Source of the DNA: Blasia pusilla
Taxonomy: Eukaryota; Marchantiophyta; Marchantiopsida; Blasiales
DNA length: 64,000 nucleotides
Assembly (NCBI GenBank): GCA_050084515.1
Contig: CM114273.1
Coordinates: forward strand, 7,564,001-7,628,000
Reading direction: 5' to 3'
Position numbers and translations under genes: made by a program. This document shows, one piece after another, positions 10,700 through 23,849 of this stretch; within the stretch, counting starts at the first letter, position 1, and each line of letters opens with the position of its first letter. The notes below the pieces were generated by a model. It saw only the letters and a list, made by a program, of their open reading frames with translations. It ran no database searches and had not been told where the DNA came from.

Positions 10700-12053
10700 A
10701 ACCATGGTAAGATACGACAATCAGGTCAAAGCTCAGGTGTTTAGTTTTCTTCTTGTTATGTGGGTCCATTTCTCTGGCTTGTAGAAGTGAGTTACATTCA
10801 CATTCATCATAATGGTAAACTTATACTAAAGAGACGTTGAGGATATTGTGTCAATAGGTATGTAGCTTTGATGTGTAGATATCCTTTCCCATCTCCAAAA
10901 AAACCTATATGAGGATCTAATAACCCCATCAAGGATTAAAATAGCCAATAATGAAATCCTAGAACCAATAAGGAGATGTACAACACAAAAGATACCCATG
11001 GAATGTGCAATTAAGCAGACTCTCAGATAAATTTGTACAATTAATGAAGCACCATTTCTTAAAGTGGGAAGAGAGTGTGACTATACATTTTTACATGATG
11101 TCTTTAGTCATATTAGTGAAGGAAGATTGATGAGGGAAGATGCAAAACCTGGTGGGCCACCTTCATACCTTATGTGACGAGGCAATGATCGACCATCACA
11201 TCATATTTTCAAATAGTGTAGACATGAAATTAATATGAATGGGTGAGAGTAGAGTTGTCTAGGTGCCCCACGCTTGGAATATTTGAATGTCCTAACTTCA
11301 CATTCAACAAACTGCTCTTTGCCCTATCAAACAATTGACCACATTCTACAAGCTAAATAAAGTCAATAGTCCTTCCCACCACCTTCAAAGTGGATCTACA
11401 TACATAGAAACGATTCTCCACGTTCAATATCAACAAGTTCCACCACCGAGTGAACTCCATTGGCAAAAATGAAGCCAAAGACCACTCCTCCCCAACTCAT
11501 CAGCACAAACTTCTTCCTTATGACAGGTCTGATAAGAAAAGACAAATGTTAACAACAGAAAGATAGTGTCAGGCCCAGCAAATGGCATAAAAGTATTAAA
11601 GGGCTATGTCCCATCTGAAGATAGAGATGAGAAAAGCTAGAGATGACAGGTTTGGGTCTGCCAGTATTCCAAAAGAACATTCAGTCCTCCATTCTTCCAT
11701 AGTGGACTGATATTTGCAGATCTTGGTAGTGCGCTTTCTTTTCTCTTCTCTGCTAGTAGTTGGCGATGTGCTTTGGCGCATATCTCCTCTCATCTCTTCA
11801 GTAGAAGGCGCCAGTTTCGGCCACCCACTTCGTTTCAGAGCTCTGCACTGCAGCCGACAGCTTCGGTTTCTTTTGTTGAGGTTCCCAGCAGCATCCGAGC
11901 TTGCGAGGAGGAAGGGGAGGGAAGAGGAGAGGAGGTGATTTTTGTTTGTTGGTTTTAATAGCTGTCTGGCGAGCTGCGCCATCCGTGATCCGTGTGTGGA
12001 GGAGGTGCGATGTTCATAAATAATGACCCCGTAGGAAGAATGAATGAGGACGA
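10700..12053. other. Upstream region of the CofD-like gene; small gypsy integrase relic
   Basis: No gene is recognised before 12054. At about 11165-11205 a short stretch (GAGGCAATGATCGACCATCAC) closely matches the gypsy integrase sequence at 2955-2980, a relic of that family. From about 11700 the GC content rises towards the CofD-like gene, as expected for its promoter and 5' leader, but I see no clear TATA box. A 210-codon antisense frame (11596-12228) is treated as chance. Confidence 0.5.
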
Positions 12054-15000
12054 ATGAATGAATGCGGACGAATGAATTTTGCCACTGCTGCAGCTCTGTG
12101 TGGGAAGCCGAGAGTGCAGGCGGCAGCAGCAGCAGCAGCAGCAGCGAATGGAGCTGCGAATGGGGGAGGGGGACCCACAAGTTTGGTCGACGGAACCGTC
12201 CGCTTTGGAATTGAAGAGAAGCTGTCATTTGTCAGGCTGAGCTTTCAGGAGAGAGAGCAATTGCCATTCATCGGATGCGAAGGCGAAGGTGAAGGTGGAG
12301 GTGAAGGTGGAGGTGGAGGAGGAGGAGGAGGAGGAGGAGAAGGTGAAGGTGAAAGGGAAGGAGGAAGTGCCGGTGGAGTAGAGGAGGAGGAGAGGAAGAA
12401 GAGAGAGGGAAGAGAGATGCGTACTCTTCTTGCACCACTGCCTCTTCCTCCTTCTCCTCCTCTTATTGTTGATGCCGCTGCCGCTGCCGCTCCTGCTCCT
12501 GCTCCTGCTCCTGCTGCTCCCATTCCTGGAGCTGCCGTAGCCACAGCAGCGTCTCGCCCCTCGCATGTCCTGAAGTCTGCTTCGCTCAAGCTGCGGCCAT
12601 GCTGGCCTGCCATGACTTTCCATGCGGTGCCTGAAGCGATTCAATTTCGCTCATCGAACAGCAATGCGCTGCCCTCTCTGGGTGCTTATGGGGAGCCCTG
12701 TACTCTTCCCACTTCTCACCTCCCACCCCCATCTCTCTTGGTGTTCTCAGGTGGGTGAGCTGCGTCGATCCCAATGCTCTTCTTCTCTCTTTGCGTCTGA
12801 ATTTGCTCCTCTGTTCTGTGCTTGATGAATCGGAAGTCCTGCAATCATGGTGCGCGAATTCTGCAGGAGGAACGGCATTCAATGGCGTCGTGGAAGAGTT
12901 GAAGAAGTTCACCACTCGAGTAGCTCATGTTCTTCCCGTGTCGGACGATGGAGGGAGTACAGCTGAAATTGTTCGTGTCCTGGGTATGCACGTTTTCTCT
13001 ACGACCCCTGGCAACACAACAATAGCATCGCCGTGTTCCGGTTGTGAATTGATCGTACTTGCTATGCCATTGTACTCATGGGCGGCATTGATTGTGTGTG
13101 TGGGGTTGCTCTCGTCCGGATCTCTACCCTCGTCATTGTGGGTACTTCATGAGAGGTGTTGTGGCGCGTGCAGGGGGGCCTGCCGTTGGAGATATTCGAT
13201 CCCGCTGTCTGCGACTTTCGGATGAGAGCACTGCAGAGGCGATGGCTGTGAAGAGGCTTCTGGGTCATCGACTGTCTTTGCATGAGGCGGAAGCGAAGGC
13301 CGAATGGTACCGAGAACTGGTGGATTTGTCTCTTGTTATAATATTAGGAGCCGGTTTCTTCAATCAACATGACTGAAAGCTGTGGTGTTCGGGAAGAACA
13401 TTCCTCTCGCGGGACCTCTTCTGTAGTAGAAATTCTTGACCTGAAAAAGTCTTGCTTTTCGGATCAAGAATATCTACTTCAGAGATCGTTTTCTTCGCAG
13501 AAAATTATCTCTGAAGCGAAGGTTGGGAGAAGCCCATAAAAAAGAAAACGGGGTGGGGGTGGGGGCGGGAAGGGAAGGGCCAAGGAACCAAAGCTGACCT
13601 GAACTGAGAACGGGTGAGGGGAGGTCCCCTCACCCTCTAAGTCATAATCTCATCCACTTCCGTAGCAGTGTCTGATGACCCACTGCACTTCCTCCTGATG
13701 CCAGCCTCCCGAGTGCTTCAGCACGATCGAAAGCCCGGTTGGCTTGAGCACGCCGACTGAAGCAAGGCTATCTGGGGCAAATTGTGCCCCTGCATCGATC
13801 CGCCGGCAGGTTTTTGTTTTTGGAGGAGCTCTTCTTCGATTGAGATGAGCCTGAATTAACTGCAGTCGGGTGTCAACTTTCAATTTGCAGTCGGTGATAC
13901 CAAGTCTCCTCTAAAGAAATGAACAGAGATTGGACAATCATGGCCCACTCATCCTGCCGCTTCTGACTAGCTGTGTCCAGGTATGAAATTGTCGAGGGCG
14001 AGCATGGGCTCTGGCAAGGCGTCTCGGGGCCTTACAGGGAAACCATCCGAGCTTTTCTTGTGCACTTTCAAACGCAGGTGGGTTTAACTGCGGTCACGAA
14101 GGGTGATTGCAAGTGCTTACATTGATCTCCTGTACGCATCGCAACAGAAAAGTGCATTCTTACCAAAGAGAAACACATCAAAGTGAAATGGTCTAGTGCC
14201 TGCAGACAATTGCTTGAAATTCCGCCTGCCCTTGAGACTTTCTCTTCGTACTTACTCCTGACAGCACGACTACACAATGTCTGCAGATTCTCCGGCATTC
14301 AAATGCACGCTTCCAGTTTCGAAATGGAAGGTATGGATAATGAAGAGGTCCGCTGTGCATTATCACGTTCAATCTGGGTGGATATGTCCAAAGATAGAAA
14401 GAATTTGGAAAAGCAATGTAGATTGCTTGGCGTAGCACATCATGATAGCTTATATCTGGTGTCTGCCATTTTCAAGATCTCTTGAGAACAGACTTCAGTT
14501 GTAGTGAGCACTACTGTGTGGAGCAAATGCTTGTACTTCTGTCCATCTATGATAAATAGGGTCATGCAGGGATAGGGTAAGGGGTAGTCAGATTTGTTGC
14601 ATCTGCCTACGTTTCCTTCTATGTGGAGCATTTCTTGTCTTAAAGCTAGTTGGCAGCTGTGACATTGAAACTCACGGTGATATGCAGCATAGGTAATTTC
14701 TTCTTTGCTGGAGCGCGTATCTTCTTACAGTCGTTGGAAGCAGCGATTTTTTTGTACTCTCGTGTTTGTCAGTGCCCTACAGACAGCCTTGTGCTGCCTG
14801 CTATTTGCACAAACGACCGGCTCACTCTTGGATCAGAGCTGCTTGTAAGTTCTTGCAACTTCCTGAGTAGGCAATCAACTAGATTGTTACCTGAGTCATG
14901 TAAGAAACGATGAAGTGGATCTGAAGTGGAGAGCCTGCGAAATGAACTCAGGAAGCTGCTGGATTATTTCAGCCATTTTCATATTTTCTAGAAGTTGGAC

Positions 15001-18000
15001 TTTTCTACTGTAAGGGTTTGCTATTTTCTGAGACATCCACCCACTTGTGTCCTAAGGTCTGCATTTGTATTTCTCACAGAATGGAACCATTATAAGGGGG
15101 CAGAATGAAATTTCACACCCGGTTATTACAGATTCATCAGGTGTTACTACCTCACAATCTGTCAATAAGGTCAGTAACTTCTATGTGTGATTCCTACTTG
15201 TACCTGAATCCTGTTACAAAAAAAATGTGAGGGAGGTTTGGTGATCTGACCAGAGGTTAAAGCAGGTTGGCTAGAACTGAACCATAATCTGGTTTGAAAT
15301 GATTAATCAGAATATGGTGGATTTTGATTTGAAACTAATCTCAACCAAACCAGATAGTTTGGTGTCTACTGATGCAAGCTATTTGGTCCAGTGCTTTGCT
15401 CTCTTGGCGTCCCAGTTTCAAGAGTAGACAAGCTTCTGCCTCTTTCATAACCACAGAGTATGCAGGACGGTGCTCAGATGTTGGAAATGTTCCCATTTTT
15501 TTGTGCTCATTTCTGGGAGAAAGGATCTTACTGCAATGTGGGGCTCATGAAAATATTGAGTTGGTTGCATGTCAGACTCACTGATGCTGGAAAATTCTCA
15601 TTGAACAGCTGAAGCATGCGTGTATGGACCTACCAGCTCCAATCAAACGCATCTTCTACATGTCAAGCGAAGGCACAAATCTTTTGCATGAGGTTTTCTC
15701 CCCTGACCTGTCAGCCAATCACTGTATTTACGTGAGAGTAATTGCATTCCATGACAATTGAGATCATTCACGAGGGTAAATGTTCTACATCACTCTGCCA
15801 TCATCTGCAACTCCTAAATATTTCTTGTCCAGGTTCAATACCTCAGTATGAAAGTGTGATCATGGTGGCATAATGAGGATGGCAACTTTTTCCAACGCTC
15901 TTTGAATTCTAGGCATCTGCAAATCTATAAACTTTCCTCTTACTCTCTCCCCCCACTGAATTACTCCATGTAGGGATGACGGACTTTGTGTAGGGACGAT
16001 AGACTTTGTAGACACTTACACTCAGAATAACTACCTTTTAAAATGCAATAACCATCAGAGAAATAGAAAAGATTACCTGAACTGTTCTGGAGCTCGGCCC
16101 TGAGTGAGTGATTTCATCTCCAAGAGGAACTAGGCTGAAAGAGCTACATTTATACATCAATATGTGGCTTAAAAGGGGAACGTCACTAACAGCTGGCTGT
16201 TTAGGGCACTGCGGGCTGCTATTGCAAGTCTCACATGGTCACACCCAAGTCCTAACTATGTACTGCAAAGATTGTAATTTCAAATATCATGAATTTACTG
16301 CTGGACCATATTCTTGTAGATTTCCCATCAGACTAGTTAACCTTGCCAGCAGAAGTTTACGACATCTGATGTAATGCAGGATCTCAAATTCGCTTCTCTG
16401 GATGGCAGGTATTTCCTTTGGTGAACCCAGCAGTACTAGAGCAACTTCGCCAGGTTGATGCAGTCGTTTATGGGATGGGTTCCTTCTACACGTCAATCTG
16501 CCCATCACTGGTAAGCTCCCCTTCCAATGTTGACATGAAGCCCTTAATTTAGAGTTTGATTAAGTGAGAAGTCCACACTGTGAGATGAATAAATTTTTGA
16601 AGCTCAGAGTAGGTGATGATCAGGATTGCATTAATTGCCAGCTCTGGTGTCTATTTCAGGTAATAGCTTTTTCGCCCTTGGTCTAATTGAAGTCCCTACA
16701 CTGGATAATTGTACTCAAATTGTGTGCAAAGTAGGTGCTCCGCGGTGTGGGAGAGACAATTGCAAGGCGCACATGTCCCAAGGTAACTATTGGCAATCTC
16801 TGGTGAGTGTACGATGAGCATCACAGGGGTGGGAGTGGGGATGGAACTCTGCAAAATTGAAAAATAAAAGAAGGATTGTAACCAGCCAGAATGAGGCGAG
16901 GGATGAAACTCTTGAAGAACTAGCCTCTAACCACAGAAACTATGTCAAGTAGTCCTGTTCAGGAGTGCAAAGATAGCTTGGAAAGAATAATTGGAAAAGG
17001 AAATATGTATTCTTTGTTATCCCACACAATTTAGTCTCCTTTTCCCCACCCTCATTCCCCCTATTTCAACTACTCTTCCATCTCCCAAGACCTTCCGATT
17101 TAGCTACATCATGAACGGAGGGGCTCACTGTGTAGAATATGGTTATCATTTTGTTGTATTTGGAACCTCATTTGCAATTAATTGAGAATCTGGCTTGCCA
17201 AAGATATTTATTGGAAACAGTGGAATGTTTATGTGTCTGTCATCATAGAAGGTGGAGAATGGGAATGGTAGTGTGGTTTTTGAACTTCTTTGTGACGAGT
17301 TTTGATCATGTGTTCACTGGTGTGCAGATCCTCATTATCAATGGCACACATGATCGGGAAACCTCAGGCATGTTGGTCTCTGACTTTGTGCACTCTGTGT
17401 GTGATTCTCTTAACCGCAAATTCTGCAACGATGCCCAGCACCTCCTTCAATACCCTGTAAGCCATCCGCGCTCTTGGGCAGACTTTCAAACATTCCTTGT
17501 CATGATGTTGAGGGCTGTAATTGTGCTTCTGCTTGAGGATTTGCAATTTTGTGTAGCAGCTGAATTATGACTTTTGTCCTCTCTGGTTTCCTCGCGTTAT
17601 TTTTGCTCTCTCATTGTTGACAACAATCTTTGCAGCCTAGTCAATTCGTGAACGTGGTCCTGGTGCCCAGAGGTGGTGAAATAGTAGTTGACTACGATAA
17701 GCTTGCGTCTTTGAACATCACCAATGTGGTATGCATCACCTTCCACACACGTTTCCACGCAGAAAGTTCGGAGACCCAGCCTTTTAAATTCCTAAATGAT
17801 TCATTGAATGGTTGATAATGCAACACTCTGACCTTGTTATTACTGCCAGACACTCTCAAGGTGTGCATAGATGCTGAATCCAATTACTCCAAAATCAGAT
17901 TCTCTTTCTAATCTTCATGCAGACACTTCTATTCCACTGACTTACCAAACTGTTGTCGATTATGATTAGCAACACAATCGATAGCTCAATTGGAAATGCT

Positions 18001-18170
18001 CCATGCTTAGCTTCTTGCCGGCAATCCGAATTCTGAAAGGGTAGGTGAGTTCTGTTGCTGTGCAGATTGAGGTGACTTCACTTGCGGACAACAGAGTGGG
18101 AATAATATATAAACCGAGGGCCTTAATCAGTGCCCTAAAGAGAATACTGCGCCAGCATCTTGTAGAGTGA
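12054..18170 (+). CDS. CofD/UPF0052-family protein (putative gluconeogenesis-factor-like), 13 exons
   Basis: Exons: 12054-12750, 12867-12983, 13174-13306, 13981-14077, 14287-14330, 14688-14844, 15080-15169, 15609-15692, 16409-16510, 16735-16782, 17328-17456, 17636-17728, 18066-18170. Every intron is GT..AG and the phases join to 631 codons plus a stop. About 220 N-terminal residues are low complexity (Ala run, Gly/Glu run, Ala-Pro repeats) and could include a transit peptide. The conserved domain then starts with LLVFSGGTAFNGVV and continues with VLPVSDDGGSTAEIVRVLG, GGPAVGDIRSRCLRLSDEST, SIGNFFFAGARIF, PAPIKRIFYMSSEG, VDAVVYGMGSFYTSICPSL and INGTHDRETSG. The DDGGS and GD-R motifs are those of the CofD fold, which in archaea and bacteria transfers 2-phospholactate to Fo and in YvcK-type members acts in cell-wall and carbon control. 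The function of the plant members is not established. The start codon is the first in-frame ATG and is not certain; exons 2-13 are firm. Confidence 0.9.
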
Positions 18171-20592
18171 CCTAAGAAGCCATGCTTGAGTCCAATGGCA
18201 GATAGGAAAATAGAGCAATTATTTTCTTCTCAACAAAGATTTGGGACATTCCCAATGTCAATGTATCTTTGCTGAAAATGAAAAAATGTATTAATATTTT
18301 CACTAGTTGGGACTCTCGGCTTTCTAGGTGATTCATTTGCTTTCACTCCATGGTACCCCTTGCTTGTATGAACTCGCAACTTGGCACCTATGAATTGGAG
18401 GCATCCATAGTTTACCTTGGGGCAGTATGCAGGGGAGCTTTTGTCAATAATATGAATTGAAACCCCTTAGAAAATGTGGAGAGTGGGGAGTGGTTAGGTG
18501 CACCCAATATGGGTCGAAGACCCACTATGGGTGGGGTAACAAGAATACTTCTGTAACAAGTTTGAACATCCTAGAAAAACAGCAATGCCCTCCAAGAAAA
18601 TGCTAGCACTCCACAACAATAAATCTTGCGCAGCCATCTACTCTGGGAATATAGTCCTCCCATATCTCTCAAGACTCCCAATTTTATTGAGTGTGGCCCT
18701 TTGCGTATGAGTTTGGGGAAGGGGTTTGAATTCATATTCTTGACTAACATTCCCCCTTACCATCGCGTGCAAACTACATTTATTGCGTGTAGGCATTAAA
18801 TTTTGGTAGTGACACTCCACTCATTAGAGCATAGATAATATAAGGAAATACATTGGTCCAAATGGCCACTTGTATCGAATTACCAAATGTTATTTTTAAT
18901 CAATTTTGAAAGATTTTGTTGGTTTATCATACAAATGCCATATGTCAAGAAGAAAAATGTTGGAAAAGTGAAGAAGCTCTCTCTAATAAGGCTCTAGTAT
19001 AAATTATAGAGGATATGATAATTGAAGAAATGGAATTACCATTAGGGATAGGTCTCGAAAAAGAGAAAGCTTTTATTTGCAAGAAGATATATTAAGCAAC
19101 TACTCATCCCGCAATCGTACATCCAATTTTCCATGTGTTATTTTAATGTCATGGTGTCATCACATTGCATTGCACAAGCATCCTTGTAACTCATATATGA
19201 AATAGGCGTATTATTTTGAAAATGTAAAGATTAATATTGATAGGTGAGAAGTGTAGAGTTGATATCATTGTATTTTGATATTTTGATATTTTGGGGAACG
19301 TAAGGTCAAATGATGCACGCAAGGGAACATAAGTATTCATCTAAATAGAATATGAAAAAAAATTGAATTAGCCTTTACATTCTCTAATGATGAAATGCAA
19401 TTTATCAACTTGATTTAAATTTGGAGAGAATTTCTCATTCATGAAATAATATTAATATGAGTTATAAGTGATCAATGTAGAGATTGTGCTATGCATGGAG
19501 TTAATAGTCATGTTATCCCAAAAAATGAAAAAAAAAATCCATATATTAAGTCAAATAATGTTTTTACAAATCAAGAAAGTATCTTCCCTTAATAATAAAA
19601 AAAAACACTAGTATATAGCCCATGTTTTAACTCCCTTAATAATTTAGACTTTTAAAAATAATAGTAACCTATTAAAGTTTCATCTTAATTTCTTTAGATA
19701 TGTCTTTTTGAGAATTCCCTTATGATTTTAGAAGTGTTTTAGGAGCTTAAATTTTAATACAAGGAGTGGGAAACCAACCTTAATTTAGTAGGTATGGGCT
19801 AGCTACAAATTTCACAAGGGAGTGGGGTATTAATTTAGGGCCTGCTCGTTTGATAAGAAAAATATAAAGGCATAAAGAGTCAAACAAGATAAATCTTTCA
19901 CACCAATGTGGCAGTCAAAGTAACTATGGATACGCATTTTGAGGTGATAGTAGATACGTAATCTTAAGTGGCAAATTGCCCACTCTTGGGTTGTGAAAAA
20001 TGACTATCTTCTGAAAAGTCCAACCAAGTTAGCATACATGTACATGCCACATTTATGCTAACTACCTAAATATGATATTGTTTCGTAATAGGATTTTTTT
20101 CTAGCTTCTTTAAATTCTGACGGGTTGGGACCTCACATATTTTCTTGATATAAGACCTCATGAGAAATATATGTGCTTGCAAAAATCCATGCTCCCAAAA
20201 ATGCTAATTATCCCCATTGGCTCAAATAAGGTTGAGCTTATAAGAAGCTATCAGAATATTTGAGCTCAATTAAGATTTGTTAGACTTGAATTACACCATT
20301 CTCTTATGTCTGTTAATACTAGTAAGGATCCGCAAGGGATCATATCATGCACAGATCCATGTTTAATGATTCATATTTCAACGTCACTCTCCTTACCAAT
20401 CTTTGTATATGATCTCACAACCAAAAGTTTTATTGAGAGAAATCTAGTAGCATGTTTCAAACACGAAAGTAGCTTCAAAAATTTCATCCACCAATTAATA
20501 TATATATTCTTCCACTTGAAATGAATTCTTACCAATAATACAGTTACAAAATGAAAATCAAAGATATTTTCATAATACACCAATATGAAATA
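18171..20592. other. Intergenic DNA without recognised genes
   Basis: Strongly AT-rich sequence following the CofD-like gene. It holds its 3' untranslated region (end not determined) and then no coding signature. The open frames present are under 75 codons and featureless. Confidence 0.5.
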
Positions 20593-21028
20593 TATCACGT
20601 CTTTTTAGAATCGACGGACGAGATCTGATGAAGCTCCTTCGATGATATTAGAGGAAAGCCTCAGAAGGTCAAGGATGACAAGTTGAGGCCACGAGTAACT
20701 TGAGAGAGCAGATTTTCCCTTTTCGGCTCATTTCGAGCTACATAGAGAAACTTATGATTTTGGGTAAATTGCAGTTTTGAGTATAGTTGACTTTTCACTT
20801 TGGGAAGTGGCACTTGATCCTTACAGTAGGTCAAGAGCCAAGAAGGTGACTTGCTAGCATAGATCACTATGGAGAGAGTTTGGGAGAGAGAAGGCGGTAT
20901 ATCCAAGGAGGAAGAGATTTGATCATTTGGAGCTCATTCCCCCTTTGTTGAACCTCTTGGCTTGAGGCGACGGAGCTATTGTCCTCCTTGCCTTGTGAGT
21001 AGCCCAATCTTCTCATTTGCAAATTGGG

Positions 21029-21094
<66 letters not shown>

Positions 21095-21230
21095 GTGTGC
21101 ACATTGAGATATTTTGGTACTCGATCGTCTTGATATTTAAGTGTCATGAGTTAGCATGAGATTTTGTGTGTTTGTATCAGTATTCGGTGACACTCATATA
21201 TGTTGTGTAGCGATGTGTATGCGGATGATA
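20593..21230 (+). mobile_element. Solo LTR of the gypsy family, flanked by AATA duplication
   Basis: This 638-bp unit matches 4081-4719 from end to end, starting TATCACGT (against TGTCACGT) and ending GCGGATGATA (against GCGCACGACA). The four bases before it (20589-20592) and after it (21231-21234) are both AATA, consistent with a target-site duplication. No internal region flanks it, so it is a solo LTR left by recombination. It contains a long GA microsatellite where the other copy has only a short one. Confidence 0.8.
21032..21092. repeat. (GA)n microsatellite
   Basis: About thirty uninterrupted GA units inside the solo LTR. The related LTR at 4081-4719 has only a few units at the same place, so the tract expanded after insertion. 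Confidence 0.97.
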
Positions 21231-21234
21231 AATA

Positions 21235-22369
21235 TTATAGTATAGCATGCCCACACAAGTAAATTTCTTCTTAAAACCCCATTCACTACCACTCTCCCAA
21301 TATTTAACTCACATCCACATTTATATTCCCTCCCTCATTCAGAATATGGGGAGATATTTTTATTTTCACATTTTTATGGTTTAATAATAAAATGAATATT
21401 TTTAAATTTTTGACTTCTAACTCTTGTGAATGAGGCATGAAAGATGAGAAAATGCCTCTAGTTGCTTCAATGTGGTACCATCATATAAGTAAAAGTTTGG
21501 CCAAAGAGAAAGAAGACTTTTGAGTCTTGTTTTTCTTTGACCAAACTAGTTCACATACCCGTGGTTATGCGCAAAAATGTTTTTTTAAATAATCCAACTC
21601 TTCATTTCAAAATTTAATTGTAATTTCTTTCTTTTTTAAATCTTAAAGGAATAATAACATTCCACTCTTCTAAATAGCTCCACTCCTCAATTAAAATTTA
21701 AATAAGACCTCACTCCCGTAAATAATTCCATAAAAAATTTAAAAGTACATTCTCTTCCCCTTTCATTTCTCCCACCAAAATAACACTCATTGATTGAGTC
21801 ATTAATCAATAAAATTATTTCCTCTTTCGTTCTATTTCATTTTCATTTTCTAAAATATCAAATATGAATTACATGAGAAAACTACAAACTTATTACTATT
21901 TTATCTTTTAATATTTCAATATTTTGTCTTGACAAATAAACATCTCTTTTTTCTTGAAAACCTCTGTTGCTAGTACATCCAACATGTGAGTACTGCAGGG
22001 CAAACAATTATGGGATATGTGGACCGCACTGTATTAGCGGGGATATTGATTACGAGAATGAAAATTTTCCCGTGCGTCTCGCATTTGATCATCCTTCTGC
22101 TCAGTGCCTCTCACACTTCGTGTCGGGATTGTTGTCGCCAGTTTTGTCCTCTCCACTCGCCATGCGCTTGCGAATCCACACTTGAGCGTCGTCGGATGCA
22201 GTAGAGGAAAGAAATTAGGCACCACTGAGGGAGTAATCCAAGCAAAGTTTCCTTGAGATGGGAGAGCTAGAATAAGGAGAGATTCATTTGGTATACCAGC
22301 TCTACGGAAATCTTTGCTCCGCTGCAATCATCGAAGAGTGGCTCGAAAACTAAGTCGACAACTGCAAAT
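21235..22369. other. Intergenic DNA without recognised genes
   Basis: AT-rich up to about 21960, then a change to CpG-richer sequence that continues to 24.5 kb. No recognised gene. Confidence 0.45.
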
Positions 22370-22697
22370 AATCCGATCTCTTGCGTTAAGGATTGGATTG
22401 GCGCCAATAATGAAGAAAAGAGAACCGGAGCAATTACTTTTCCTAGTCGAGCAGGGATGTGAGACATTCATTCAAGGGCTACACCATGACGGGGTATATC
22501 ATGAGCTTCTCCACTCCCGCCAGAATTTGACGGTGAGAATCAATTGTTGAAAAGCGGATCTCAAAAAAGAGCCAGAGTTGAATAATTCTGTTCGGTGGTC
22601 GACTAGAAACAATCCGATTTAAGTGCGTTAAGGATTAGATAAAATGTCAGGAACTTCTCCACTCCCGCCAAACTTTGATGGTGAGAATCAATTGTTT
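22370..22697 (+). repeat. Direct duplication
   Basis: Two blocks at about 22372-22400 and 22500-22548 recur in the same order at about 22612-22640 and 22650-22697. The pairs are a GTTAAGGATT-containing block and a CTTCTCCACTCCCGCCA block followed by GGTGAGAATCAATTGTT. Spacing differs between copies, so this is an imperfect tandem duplication with an insertion or deletion. The second copy contains the start of the 252-codon frame at 22644. Confidence 0.75.
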
Positions 22698-23402
22698 ATG
22701 TCTGATAAAATAGGTGTCGTTCTGCTTGGTCTTCGCCCGCGACAGTCAGCGATGCGGACGGCATCTTGGCAAGCTTTAATGATACTTGTCATGAACAAAC
22801 TTCCCGTCTTATATTTTCTATACGGGAGTCGGAAGTACTTTGCGAGCTATAAGGAGAGCTTGCAATCCAAGAACGTCCGGCCTTCTATTACTTTCTCTAT
22901 GGGTGTCCGAAGTACCTCGCAGAAGGAAGTCTCCATAAATCTTAAAAACCTCAACCACGGCAAACCTACAAAAGATGGGCCATGGTGTGGAAAAAAAAGG
23001 ATTCCCACTATCGGGGCTGATCCCAAACACGAGAAGTGCGTGTCCATCGTCGTATCTGCAATGGTGAGCAATGCGCTCGCAGAAGCAAACAAAGTAGTCG
23101 TGATGGCCACGACCTGGCGCCGATTGTTAACAGTCGTAGCAAAACTCACCTCGGTGGGAGAGTCCTACGTGTTAGGTGAGGCATTCCAACACTATTTTCC
23201 TAGACGGCTTTTGCTCTTTCCTCAAGGGGTGATGTGTACTGTGATCTCCAGTACATTGCGCGTCAATTCCTTACCGGAGGAATTGACGTTGATTCTTACG
23301 AAATCATTATCACCTCTCATGAATCTTAGACGGTTTTGGACAGTTCTCAAGCCGTTTGATATAGCCACTTGCACACGATTCCCTCATGAAGGAGTCAGGT
23401 GA
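22644..23402 (+). other. Unrecognised 252-codon open frame, doubtful gene
   Basis: The longest plain frame of this CpG-rich segment starts MSGTSPLPPNFDGENQLF. The opening FDGEN faintly recalls the N-terminus of copia-type gag proteins, but the match does not continue. A 100-codon frame overlaps it on the other strand at 22847-23149. There are no membrane segments or motifs I can name. It could be chance, a decayed gene, or an exon of a gene I do not recognise. Confidence 0.2.
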
Positions 23403-23849
23403 TATGGGAAATAGAAAGCGGCAGACGCGTGTAAAAGGAAAGAGGGATACAGAGCCGAAGTGCCGAATTCCTAATTGCAGAAGCGAAGGATCATATAATT
23501 TCAAAGGCGAGGTCAAATGCTGCGAGCTCAGGACGAAAATATTTACATCTCACCGTTAGCCTGGAGCTGCAATCCTCTCGTCACTTGATCAAAATATTTC
23601 CTCATCTCAGGAAAGATATCCCCGTTGCCCTGCACACGTTAACTATCTGGCCTCACTCACTCAAACTTCCGAAATATTTCACCAAATAAAACATTAAGAA
23701 CAATTAAAGCAGCCTCCTGAAGTACAGCGAACTATGTTTCATATTGCTCTCCTTCCAGATAAAGTTCGACCCGATGCGCTAACCGAAGTGCAATCAAACG
23801 TGTTTCGTAAACTGGTGTATGAAACAGCATGTTGCGTACACATAGCCGC

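Noticed and set aside
11596-12228. 210-codon antisense frame next to the CofD-like gene
   Set aside because: It overlaps the 5' leader and exon 1 on the opposite strand, has a Leu/Ser-rich chance composition and no family resemblance.
12225-12915. Several antisense frames across exon 1 of the CofD-like gene
   Set aside because: They mirror the GGA and GCT repeats of the coding strand, giving Ser/Pro/Arg-rich translations without domains.
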